Below are positions 53,823 through 64,000 of a DNA stretch of 64,000 nucleotides, piece by piece (position 1 is the stretch's first letter; the number at the start of each line of letters is the position of its first letter). This DNA is from Xenorhabdus stockiae (GTDB lineage Bacteria; Pseudomonadota; Gammaproteobacteria; Enterobacterales; Enterobacteriaceae), in NCBI RefSeq assembly GCF_002632825.1, contig NZ_NJAJ01000013.1:1-64000 (forward strand). The letters run 5' to 3'. The notes beneath the pieces are model-generated. The model had not been told where the DNA came from and did no database searches. It was given only the letters and a program-made list of their open reading frames with translations. The position numbers and the translations under genes are program-made.

Positions 53823-55973
53823 TCAGAAGCGGGAGCTAACACCCAGACTGAAATTGTAGTTTGGATCCTGTGAGCTGCCTTCATTACGGGTAACGGAAGC
53901 AAAACCATGGATATTACCGAACAGATTGGCATTCGCACCTATAGTATATTGACGCCAGTCTTTACTCTGTTTGCTACTATCCACAACAAACGATAGTTTG
54001 TCGGACTTATTCATCGCACTGCGCATTTTGTACTGGGTATCGCCGAACTGGTGATTAAACTGAATAGACGCATATGGGTTAAAGCGACCCAGCTGGGTAT
54101 CTACACGCCAGCCCAGTGTGCCGACTTTAGAAGTGTAGTTTTGGTCACTGAAATGCATGGCAGAACTGTTATTACCGGATTCACGATAACCTTTAACATC
54201 ACCTTTATCCCAGCTGAACTGCACAATCGGGCTGGTGGTGACGATATCAGTGACAGGAATATCCCAGTTAGCGGTAAGACGGGCACCCCATTGTTTACCG
54301 GTAGTTGAGCCTGTTTCTTTGCGGTTTGCCTGACCAAGCTGGATACTACGGGTCAGGCTATCGTAATTGATACGGGCATAGTGAATATCACCACTCAGCC
54401 ATGCGTTATCAAAGATGTTCCACAGTGCATAACCGGTTGCCACATGCCCATTGCCTTCGTAAGTAAAGTTAGAAACAGAGGAACGATCAAATTTGTTGTT
54501 GGAGTACAGAGCGCCCAGTAAAAAGTTTTCCGTCAGTTGGTAATCGCCGCCTAACGTAAAGGAATCATGACGGTTATCGGTATAGCTACCGAAAACTCCA
54601 AATTTTCCCTGTTCATTGCCGGTATGGCGTAGCTGTTGCAGATGACCATCAAGGGAAGCTCGGGTGCCTTTAACCGGAGTACGGTTGACTTGATTTAGCG
54701 TCATGACTTGTGATGGGGCGATATAGGTGGAGACTATATATTGAGTTATAATTTTTTGAGCTAGTGTTGAAGCGTGGAAATTATCACCAAATATAAATTG
54801 CTTACTGTCATCGAAACTTTTTTGTTCAGAATTACATTTATCAGCATCTATACCGAAACCACAGCCATAGCCAAGGTTATTATCAAAACCATAACTTAAT
54901 GGGCTATCTATAACCTCATGTAATAAGCCATAGATATCAGCACGTAGGATATTACCATTACTTGTGCTAATGATACTTTCTACCTTATTGTTGAAGTCAT
55001 TAGTGTATTTTGTAGCCATATAGCTGGCTTTGTAATATCCTTCAGTTAGTTCTTTTTCAATTTGTTGAGGGTCTAAAACAAATTCTTTCGGATCGAATCC
55101 GAACATTTTAAGAATTTGCTCATATTGTTTGACCATAATTTCAGCTTTAGTCGGGATCTCTTGGCTTATCTTATGAAATATTTGTTGAAGTGCTATATCA
55201 CGACCATCACCACTAGGGATGATTCTTTGATTAATTTCTAGATGTATTTTATTTAACATGTCATTGAGTTGGTTCTGAAGCGCAGGTAAGACAGCACCAT
55301 CGATAATGTTTTGTGATATTCCTTTTTCATTTAATGTATTTTTTATTTTTGTTGTTATTCCATTGACCAAAACTTCTTCCAATAATCTGGGAGTTGTTCC
55401 CAGATCCGGAACGTTTGGAACAATAATCAATCCTGCTCCTTTATCAATCATATTGTTGATTTGATTTCCGGCGGCTTCTGCACTTTCCGTAAGAATGAGC
55501 TCGGGAGCTCTTCTAATGGCTAGCTCATTAGAATTATTCTGAATTGCCATCGCATTGTATAAGGCCCATTTTATATCATTGCCACCTATCCAATGGAGAT
55601 AAATCTTGTTTGGACTGAATCTATTGTTGTGTTCAGCAAGATATGCATCCAATTGTGCTTGTGTTGTAGCTGTCTTTGGGTTTTTTTCTTCGAACAACCC
55701 GTCAGTGAACAATTTTATGGGAATGGCAGTTGCGCCACCTTTTGGATTATTGATGCAGTCACGTTTTGGATTATTTGGATCATGTTCTGTTGATTTTTTG
55801 TCTGTGAGATCTTTGCTAAGATCATATTTATATGACGAATTTTTTTCTGTTGTAAACGCCTCATCACTCAAACTATCCCCAAAAACACAAAAATCACTAA
55901 AAGACTGAGCATTAGCAATGGTGCTGACTGAAAGCGCTAATAGGGCAGGTGCAAATAAAAAAGACTTTTTCAC
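53823..55973 (-). CDS. GDSL autotransporter lipase/esterase 2, divergent passenger
   Basis: 716 residues: signal peptide about 1-22 (ending IANA), passenger to about 430, barrel to the end (FSLGVSSRF). The barrel is close to its two neighbours, but the passenger differs. Block I is CVFGDSLSDEAFTT, lacking the usual Gly-Asn after GDSLSD; an extra Cys precedes it, and residues around 210-320 hold a helical insertion. Ser (GDSLSD), block III HWIGGNDIKW and the Asp/His block FGDNFHAS remain, so activity is possible, but substrate choice probably changed. A Cys-containing loop (GYGCGFGIDADKC) parallels that of lipase 1. It has its own terminator at 53738. Confidence 0.88.
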   Translation of the reverse strand: MKKSFLFAPALLALSVSTIANAQSFSDFCVFGDSLSDEAFTTEKNSSYKYDLSKDLTDKKSTEHDPNNPKRDCINNPKGGATAIPIKLFTDGLFEEKNPKTATTQAQLDAYLAEHNNRFSPNKIYLHWIGGNDIKWALYNAMAIQNNSNELAIRRAPELILTESAEAAGNQINNMIDKGAGLIIVPNVPDLGTTPRLLEEVLVNGITTKIKNTLNEKGISQNIIDGAVLPALQNQLNDMLNKIHLEINQRIIPSGDGRDIALQQIFHKISQEIPTKAEIMVKQYEQILKMFGFDPKEFVLDPQQIEKELTEGYYKASYMATKYTNDFNNKVESIISTSNGNILRADIYGLLHEVIDSPLSYGFDNNLGYGCGFGIDADKCNSEQKSFDDSKQFIFGDNFHASTLAQKIITQYIVSTYIAPSQVMTLNQVNRTPVKGTRASLDGHLQQLRHTGNEQGKFGVFGSYTDNRHDSFTLGGDYQLTENFLLGALYSNNKFDRSSVSNFTYEGNGHVATGYALWNIFDNAWLSGDIHYARINYDSLTRSIQLGQANRKETGSTTGKQWGARLTANWDIPVTDIVTTSPIVQFSWDKGDVKGYRESGNNSSAMHFSDQNYTSKVGTLGWRVDTQLGRFNPYASIQFNHQFGDTQYKMRSAMNKSDKLSFVVDSSKQSKDWRQYTIGANANLFGNIHGFASVTRNEGSSQDPNYNFSLGVSSRF

Positions 55974-56389
55974 TGGTATTCTCCATAAATAGTTTTTGTT
56001 ATTTATCAGTTCCCCAATTTTTTAATGACGAAGTCTGAGCAACGACTTTTCGGAAGTTTTGAGGTGCTGACAGGTGAAATATTTTGTGAGCTCGATCAAA
56101 TTGTTAACTATTTGATAACAATTGACTAAATTAGAGTATGTTCAAACGTAAAAAATAATCCATATCACATTGAATTATTTGTAAATAATGTGATGTCTGA
56201 CCAGTGTGTTTGAAATATTTAACCCAGTATATTTATATTATTTCAGTGTTAAGTTTTATGCGGGTTTAGGCTGAGGACGGGATTTGAAAGGGATGAAAAG
56301 AACGCAGGGCAACAATATTGTGCCCTGCATTTTTAATTAATCAGCTGATTAAAATTAATCGACTTATATCGGATTTATTGCCTACAAAA
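55974..56389. other. intergenic region between lipase genes 2 and 3
   Basis: AT-rich and non-coding; it contains the terminator of gene 3 (56297-56335) and, nearer 56000-56250, the promoter and ribosome site of gene 2. The three lipase genes are therefore probably transcribed separately. Confidence 0.5.
56297..56335 (-). terminator. terminator of autotransporter 3
   Basis: GCAGGGC (56304-56310) pairs with GCCCTGC (56322-56328) around an AT-rich loop. On the minus strand GTTCTTTTC follows, on the plus strand ATTTTTAATT. Probably bidirectional. Confidence 0.75.
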
Positions 56390-58564
56390 TTAGAAGCTGG
56401 CATTGATACCTAAGCTGAAATCATAGTTAGCATCTTGTGCACTGCCTTCATTACGGGTGACGGATGCAAAACCGCGTACGTTACCGAACAGATTGGCATT
56501 CGCACCTACAGTATATTGACGCCAGTCTTTGCTCTGTTTGCCACTATCCACAACAAACGATGTTTTGGTGGAATTAATCGCACTACGCATTTTAGACTGA
56601 GTATCGCCGAACTGGTGATTAAACTGCACAGACGCATATGGGTTGAAACGACCCAGCTGAGTATCTACACGCCAGCCCAGCGTAGCGATTTTAGAGGTGT
56701 AACTCTGGTCACTGAAGTGCATGGAAGAACTTTGATGACCGGATTCACGATAGCCTTTAACATCACCTTTATCCCAGCTGAACTGCACAATCGGGCTGGT
56801 GGTTACGATGTTGGTGACTGGGATATCCCAGTTGGCAGTAAGACGGGCACCCCATTGTGTACCTGTAGTGGAGCCTACTTCTCTGCGAGTTGCCTGACCC
56901 AGTTTGATGCTACGGGTTAAGCTGTCGTAATTGATGTCCGCATAGTGGAGATCACCACTTAACCATGCTTTGTTAAATACGTTCCACAAACCATAGGCAG
57001 TGGCAACATGTGCATCACTTTGATAAGAGAAGTTAGAGGTCGGTGAACGCTCAGTGTTATCGTTAGAGTACAGAGCACCCAGTAACAGCCTTTCTGTCAG
57101 CTGATAATCACCACCTAAGGTAAAGGTGGTATTACGGCCGCCGCTATAGCCACCGAATACACCCGTTTTCCCCTGTTCATTACCACCGCTGCGCAGTTGT
57201 TGCAGATGACCATCAAGGGAAGCACGCGTACCTTTAACCGGAGCACGGTTGACCTGATTCAGGGTCATAACCTGTGATGGGGCAATATCGATGGATTCTA
57301 TGTATTGGCCCATAATTTTGTGTGCTAGTGGTGTTGGGTGGAATTGATCAGCGAATAAAAATTCTCTGATATTATTGAATTCAGGATTATCCTTTCCGTC
57401 TATTTTAGAAACACATTCACTGGCTGACTGTCCCTGAGGGCAGGCATAACCTAATGTATTTTGAATACCATAACTATAAGGATTGTCGATCACTTCCTTG
57501 AGCAGACCGTTGATATCGGCACGCAGGATATTGCCCTTGCTCTCGCTGATTTGTTTATCCACTAATTCGTTATAAGCATCGGTGAGTTTTGTTGCACCTA
57601 CACTGGCACCATTATAAGCGGTAATAAGTTGCTTATATAATTCTTCAGTTTTAGCGTTGATTTCCGCCTCAACTTTAGCTTTTTTCTCTGGTGTATCGGC
57701 CTTGTCAATTTCAGCTTGAGCGGATTTTGCGGCTGCCTTTGCGGCAACTACTTTCAAGGTGCCTTCAAGGACTTTATTACGGAAAACACCAGAAGGAGTT
57801 TCGTAACTATTAATACCATCATGGACTAAGGTTAAGGTTTCTTTGCTTGCTTTCTGGAAGTTAGGATCATTTTTGATTTTTTGTTCAATGGCTACTTTGT
57901 CAGCGGCTTCTTTTTTGTCTTTTGTTGGTTCGTTAAAAACATTAGGGTCAATACCTTTAGCGACTAAAGCTTGATTAAACATAGCTTGGCTAAGTAATGT
58001 TTCTAACATTCTTGGTGTAGTACCCACATCAGGCACAGTTGGCGCTATGACTAAGCCGGCGCCAGCGTTCACCAATTGAGTGATCTGCCTTGATGCTTCT
58101 GTCGCACTTTTCCCGACAATGTCATACGATTCAGAAGGGTCCTTCGGATTTTTACTTCCCGCGATTAATGCTGCTGCAAGATCATTCCCACCTACCCAAT
58201 GGATATAGATTCCATTAGAGTCAGCCTGTTGATTATGCTGTGCCAAATACTGACTTACCTGTTCCTTAGTCCCAAGACCACGCTCACTATATTCTTTCAG
58301 AGCTGTCGATCCTGCTTGTGAATAGTTGGTGCCGCCTTCTTCACTGGAGGGTTTTAATTCGATATTTGCAAGTTTTTTAGCAAGATATTCATTATAAAGC
58401 TGGCTAGTTTTACCATCCGTTGTGAAACGTTCTACACCTTTAGTATTTCCAGTATCACTCAAACTATCGCCAAAAACATAAAGATTGTCATAAGCATGGG
58501 CATTAGAAATGGTGCTGATTGAAAGTGCTAACAGTGCTGGTGTGAATAAAAATGCCTTTTTCAT
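56390..58564 (-). CDS. GDSL autotransporter lipase/esterase 3
   Basis: 724 residues from the preferred ATG; a Met codon two codons earlier (58570) is only 2 bases from AAGGA, whereas 58564 has correct spacing. Signal peptide about 1-24 (ending NAHA), then YVFGDSLSDTGN (nucleophile), HWVGGNDL and FADQFHPTPLAHK (Asp, His), and a barrel of about 270 residues ending FSLGINASF. The passenger is longer than lipase 1 because of an Ala/Lys/Glu-rich helical insertion near residues 205-310 (VVAAKAAAKSAQAEIDKA and neighbours). Outer-membrane, surface-exposed. Together with genes 1 and 2 it forms a tandem paralogue array in the ychH-prs interval. Confidence 0.92.
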   Translation of the reverse strand: MKKAFLFTPALLALSISTISNAHAYDNLYVFGDSLSDTGNTKGVERFTTDGKTSQLYNEYLAKKLANIELKPSSEEGGTNYSQAGSTALKEYSERGLGTKEQVSQYLAQHNQQADSNGIYIHWVGGNDLAAALIAGSKNPKDPSESYDIVGKSATEASRQITQLVNAGAGLVIAPTVPDVGTTPRMLETLLSQAMFNQALVAKGIDPNVFNEPTKDKKEAADKVAIEQKIKNDPNFQKASKETLTLVHDGINSYETPSGVFRNKVLEGTLKVVAAKAAAKSAQAEIDKADTPEKKAKVEAEINAKTEELYKQLITAYNGASVGATKLTDAYNELVDKQISESKGNILRADINGLLKEVIDNPYSYGIQNTLGYACPQGQSASECVSKIDGKDNPEFNNIREFLFADQFHPTPLAHKIMGQYIESIDIAPSQVMTLNQVNRAPVKGTRASLDGHLQQLRSGGNEQGKTGVFGGYSGGRNTTFTLGGDYQLTERLLLGALYSNDNTERSPTSNFSYQSDAHVATAYGLWNVFNKAWLSGDLHYADINYDSLTRSIKLGQATRREVGSTTGTQWGARLTANWDIPVTNIVTTSPIVQFSWDKGDVKGYRESGHQSSSMHFSDQSYTSKIATLGWRVDTQLGRFNPYASVQFNHQFGDTQSKMRSAINSTKTSFVVDSGKQSKDWRQYTVGANANLFGNVRGFASVTRNEGSAQDANYDFSLGINASF

Positions 58565-59226
58565 TAGCATTATCCTTACTTAAATAGTTTTTATTTATCA
58601 GCAACATCGGCTTTTTTAATGGCAAAGCCTGAGCGACGCCTCTTCATAAGTTTGAAGGTGCTGATAGGTTGAATATGTCTGATTGATATCTGGCTGGTCA
58701 GGTCAATATCTATGGGGAACAACTTTTCTGGATTGAATGGTGTTTCCTGTCTGAGTAGTCCAAATGAGCCTGAAATTTATCTCATCAGATAATTTTAATT
58801 TTTTCGATGAAAAATATTTACTAACATAATTGTTGTTTTTTTAAGGTATTTTTATCGTCAGTTTTCAAAACGGCGACAGGTTAGCAGCAACCACACGGGC
58901 GCACCAGTATTGTTACGTTTATAGAGGACTGGACGTACCAGATGATTTGTTATGCACAGATATGACTGCTGTTTTTCTGTTCTGATATGTCGATGGTGAG
59001 TTTTCTGGATATATAAATCATAAGACAGGTTAACTTGTTGATATTAATTATTATTTTTTGGTTGTGAATATTCTTTTGATTAATTAAATCAATATTTAAT
59101 TATTTCATCCGATTGTTAAATAAACAGAAAAACCCGCTGGTACAGGCGCACCAACGGGTTTTTGCAGCGATGATTTATTTAATCACTTGTATAAGTTTGT
59201 GCTCAAAATCTGCACTGGCTTATATC
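58565..59226. other. gene-free stretch between lipase 3 and prs
   Basis: No convincing frame on either strand. The left end holds the lipase 3 promoter and ribosome site; the right end holds the prs terminator (59126-59165). In E. coli dauA (ychM) lies between ychH and prs; no remnant of it was recognised here. Confidence 0.5.
59126..59165 (-). terminator. terminator of prs (bidirectional)
   Basis: AAACCCG...CGGGTTT with an inner TGG...CCA pair (59128-59163) is flanked by A on the left and T on the right, so both strands end in T runs. It is about 65 bases after the prs stop. Confidence 0.8.
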
Positions 59227-61140
<1,914 letters not shown>

Positions 61141-61141
<1 letters not shown>

Positions 61142-61758
61142 TATTGGGTAGTCCAGTTATCCATTTTCAGTTTAATACGGTTTTTACCTTGGGTCAGTTC
61201 CAGCCGGTTTGGTAAGGCGGGAGTCATTGACGTATCGTATCCCTGATAATTTACCTGCCAGATTTCACCATTTTCTTTATCGCTTACCGATTTAAGCAGA
61301 TAGTTTTTATCCAGCTGAAAATCGCGGGCATTGCCGGGCAGGCCGATAATCCAGCTTTTCAGATTATCCAAAGGAATATTCATATTGGTAAGCTTATAAA
61401 TCAGTTCTTCCGGATTATTACTGATATATTTTTTCCCTTCATTGTCCGTAATCTGGGTGATATTAGGCTGAACAGATAATTCCAGTTCAGTTGTTCCTAA
61501 TGGATTTAGCAGAAGTAGCTTGTAGTTATTTGCCGCATATTGTTGCCAGAAAAAACGGGCATACACTTTCTTTTCATTTGCCAGATAAGCGAAAGATCCC
61601 CGGGTTTGATAATGAGTCAAATTTTGCAATTGTGCTTTGCGATCATTCCATTGCGGGGAGCTCATTGACCCTGTTCCGTCTGGTGCCTGTGTAACGGTAC
61701 AAGCCGTCAGCAGAACAGCGGAGAGGGGGAGTAAACGAAAAAATGATGGTATTTTCAT
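61141..61758 (-). CDS. lolB: outer-membrane lipoprotein receptor LolB
   Basis: 205 residues from ATG 61758; an upstream in-frame extension to 61812 would spoil the lipoprotein signal. [20 protein letters not shown] has the lipobox LTAC at 17-20. The mature protein has the LolB pattern of beta-strands with [26 protein letters not shown] near 75-100 and an exposed hydrophobic Leu loop. It inserts lipoproteins delivered by LolA into the outer membrane. Divergent from hemA and coupled to ispE. Confidence 0.94.
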
Positions 61759-62002
61759 AGGGTAGCCCAATGGTGTGATAGCGAATAATGTGCAATCAAA
61801 GTCTATAATCAAGGAGGTAATTTAGCGAAGTTTCGTTAAAATTTCCCGAATAATTATAGCCGAACTGTTTGATTGACTTTTATTGAACTGTTGCATCAAG
61901 TAGAATGCTCAACCAATGAGAGTCCTTACGAAAGGTGTAGGTTTATGAGAATGATTATTAATATTGTTATGAGCCAATGCCAGATAACTCAACGCAGTTA
62001 AG

Positions 62003-63262
62003 ATGACTTTATTAGCACTCGGTATAAATCACAAAACAGCGCCTGTTTCTTTGCGTGAACGGGTAGCCTTTTCTCCCGATACGATAGGGCTTGCACTTGA
62101 TAACCTGCTCCAGCAGCCGCTGGTGAGAGGCGGGGTTGTGCTGTCAACCTGTAATCGTACTGAACTGTATCTCAGCGTTGAACAGCAGGACAACCTGAAA
62201 GAGCAACTCATCAATTGGTTATGCGAATATCACCAGTTAAGCCACGATGAACTCAACACGAGCCTTTACTGGCATCTGGGGAGTGATGCTGTCAGCCATT
62301 TAATGAGGGTTGCCAGCGGACTGGATTCACTGGTGCTTGGTGAACCTCAAATTTTAGGTCAGGTGAAAAAAGCCTTTTCTGAATCGCAGAGCTATCAATC
62401 CTTATCAGGGGAATTAGAGCGCCTGTTCCAGAAATCATTTTCTGTTGCTAAACGGGTCAGAACTGAAACAGAAATTGGGGCGAATGCGGTTTCTGTCGCT
62501 TTTGCTGCCTGTACGCTTGCGCGGCAAATCTTTGAGTCGCTTTCCCAGTTAAATATTCTGCTGGTAGGAGCCGGGGAAACGATTGAGCTTGTCGCCCGTC
62601 ATCTTAAAGAGCACCGGGTTAACCATCTTATGATTGCCAATCGCACAAAAGAGCGTGCGTATACGCTGGCGAATGAGGTGAATGCGGAAGTGATATCCCT
62701 GTCGGAAATTGATACCCGACTGGCAGAAGCAGATATCGTCATCAGTTCTACAGCCAGCCCTTTACCGATTATTGGTAAAGGAATGGTCGAACGGGCACTA
62801 AAATTACGCCGTAATCAACCCATGCTGCTGATTGATATTGCTGTTCCCCGAGATATCGAGCCGGATGTTGAGAAATTGAGTGACGCCTATTTGTACAGTG
62901 TTGATGATTTACAGGCCATTATTCAGCAAAATCTTGCGCAACGTAAAGCAGCGGCGGTGATTGCTGAAGGAATTGTACAACAAGAGAGCACTCATTTTAT
63001 GGATTGGTTGCGTTCGCAGGGCGCAGTTAATACAATTCGCGAATATCGGGAACAGGCAGAAAAAATCAGGGCTGAGATGACTGCAAAAGCATTAATGTCC
63101 ATACAACAGGGTGCTGACGCAGAACAGGTCATCAACCAGTTAACTCACCAATTGACGAATCGTCTGATCCATACACCAACTAAATCACTCCAAAAGGCTG
63201 CCAGTGACGGCGATTTAGAACGCCTGAATCTCCTGCGGGACGGCCTTGGGCTGGATCCATAA
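62003..63262 (+). CDS. hemA: glutamyl-tRNA reductase
   Basis: 419 residues, the first step of tetrapyrrole synthesis from glutamyl-tRNA. The nucleophile C50 lies in [31 protein letters not shown] is near 105, the NADPH fold [14 protein letters not shown] is near 190, and the [24 protein letters not shown] and VDDLQ blocks follow. The C-terminal dimerisation domain ends LRDGLGLDP. It starts an operon with prfA (30-base gap), as in E. coli. Confidence 0.97.
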   Translation: MTLLALGINHKTAPVSLRERVAFSPDTIGLALDNLLQQPLVRGGVVLSTCNRTELYLSVEQQDNLKEQLINWLCEYHQLSHDELNTSLYWHLGSDAVSHLMRVASGLDSLVLGEPQILGQVKKAFSESQSYQSLSGELERLFQKSFSVAKRVRTETEIGANAVSVAFAACTLARQIFESLSQLNILLVGAGETIELVARHLKEHRVNHLMIANRTKERAYTLANEVNAEVISLSEIDTRLAEADIVISSTASPLPIIGKGMVERALKLRRNQPMLLIDIAVPRDIEPDVEKLSDAYLYSVDDLQAIIQQNLAQRKAAAVIAEGIVQQESTHFMDWLRSQGAVNTIREYREQAEKIRAEMTAKALMSIQQGADAEQVINQLTHQLTNRLIHTPTKSLQKAASDGDLERLNLLRDGLGLDP

Positions 63263-63292
63263 CCCTATTCTAAATAAGGTCTGATATTACGA

Positions 63293-64000
63293 ATGAAGCC
63301 TTCTATTGTCGCTAAACTGGAAGCATTGCAAGAACGCCATGAAGAAGTACTGGCTCACCTCGGTGATGCCGAAGTGATCGCTGATCAAGAGCGTTTCCGT
63401 GCATTATCAAAGGAATATGCTCAACTTACCGATGTAACTAGCTGTTTCAAATCCTGGAAAACAATTCAGGATGATTTACAGACAGCCGAGATGATGCTTG
63501 ATGATCCTGAAATGAGGGAAATGGCGCAGGAAGAACTCAAGGACGCAAAAATTCGTAATGAAGAGTTGGAGCAGCAACTCCAGTTATTGCTGTTACCAAA
63601 AGATCCGGATGATGAGCGCAACTGTTTTCTCGAAGTTCGTGCGGGAACCGGTGGTGATGAAGCGGCAATATTTGCCGGAGATCTGTTCCGCATGTATAGC
63701 CGTTATGCCGAATCTCGTCGTTGGAAAGTAGAGATTATGAGTGCCAACGAAGGGGAACATGGCGGTTATAAAGAGGTTATCGCGAAAGTTTCTGGTGAGC
63801 AGGTTTACGGGCATTTGAAATTTGAATCAGGCGGTCATCGTGTTCAACGTGTGCCGGAAACAGAATCTCAGGGTCGTATCCATACTTCAGCCTGTACAGT
63901 AGCGGTATTGCCGGAAATCCCGGAAGCTGAATTGCCGGAAATCAGCTCAGCAGACCTGAAAATTGATACCTTCCGTTCTTCCGGTGCGGGTGGTCAGCAC
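63293..64000 (+). CDS. prfA: peptide chain release factor 1 (3' end outside window)
   Basis: The first 236 codons, running off the right edge. [23 protein letters not shown] matches RF1. [50 protein letters not shown] and [23 protein letters not shown] follow in order. The window stops right at the catalytic SSGAGGQH (GGQ) motif. RF1 ends translation at UAA/UAG. The tripeptide region for codon recognition lies nearby (about 185-200). Located 30 bases after hemA. Confidence 0.97.
   Translation, partial: MKPSIVAKLEALQERHEEVLAHLGDAEVIADQERFRALSKEYAQLTDVTSCFKSWKTIQDDLQTAEMMLDDPEMREMAQEELKDAKIRNEELEQQLQLLLLPKDPDDERNCFLEVRAGTGGDEAAIFAGDLFRMYSRYAESRRWKVEIMSANEGEHGGYKEVIAKVSGEQVYGHLKFESGGHRVQRVPETESQGRIHTSACTVAVLPEIPEAELPEISSADLKIDTFRSSGAGGQH

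Overview
The window looks like the chromosome of an insect-pathogenic, nematode-associated enterobacterium of the Xenorhabdus/Photorhabdus group. The evidence is a TccC/Rhs-type toxin end, a lysine-peptide-type NRPS, three Photorhabdus Lip-1-like autotransporter lipases, group-typical intergenic repeats, and a core block (prfA-hemA-lolB-ispE-prs ... ychH-pth-ychF) ordered as in E. coli. Xenorhabdus is slightly favoured because the NRPS resembles the PAX peptide synthetases. Genus is an inference; no rRNA is present.

Layout. (1) 1-2.5 kb: the 3' end of an Rhs/TccC-like toxin gene with an AT-rich variable tip, then an AT-rich unknown gene. (2) 3.0-3.8 kb: an alpha/beta hydrolase. (3) 4.3-10.3 kb: a seven-gene amino-sugar operon (kbaZ-agaS-agaV-agaW-agaE-agaF-kbaY) that takes up galactosamine through a mannose-family PTS and breaks it down via tagatose phosphates; agaA and agaR are not in it. 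(4) 10.4-14.7 kb: a segment bounded by inverted copies of one intergenic repeat, holding a lipoprotein, a Proteus-type tryptophanase without tnaB, and a metallophosphoesterase. (5) 14.8-40.9 kb: a three-gene, seven-module NRPS on the minus strand with a cyclic-peptide ABC exporter upstream. Six of seven adenylation domains have nearly the same acidic pocket, as expected for a lysine-rich lipopeptide. (6) 42.0-45.8 kb: a microcin-like double-glycine-type peptide with a C39-peptidase ABC exporter and a CvaA/HlyD-type adaptor. (7) 46.0-48.7 kb: an aegerolysin gene followed by a 720-residue protein with a degenerate MACPF signature, a probable two-component pore-forming toxin. (8) 49-64 kb: core genes, with three tandem GDSL autotransporter lipases inserted between ychH and prs; the window ends inside prfA at its GGQ motif.

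As a whole, the window places a set of host- and competitor-directed functions (Rhs toxin, cationic lipopeptide, microcin-like peptide, aegerolysin/MACPF pair, surface lipases) next to a conserved housekeeping block. The least described parts are the aegerolysin/MACPF pair and the microcin-like locus with no recognisable immunity gene. Specificity and function statements come from motif reading by eye and recalled family knowledge; no database search was run.
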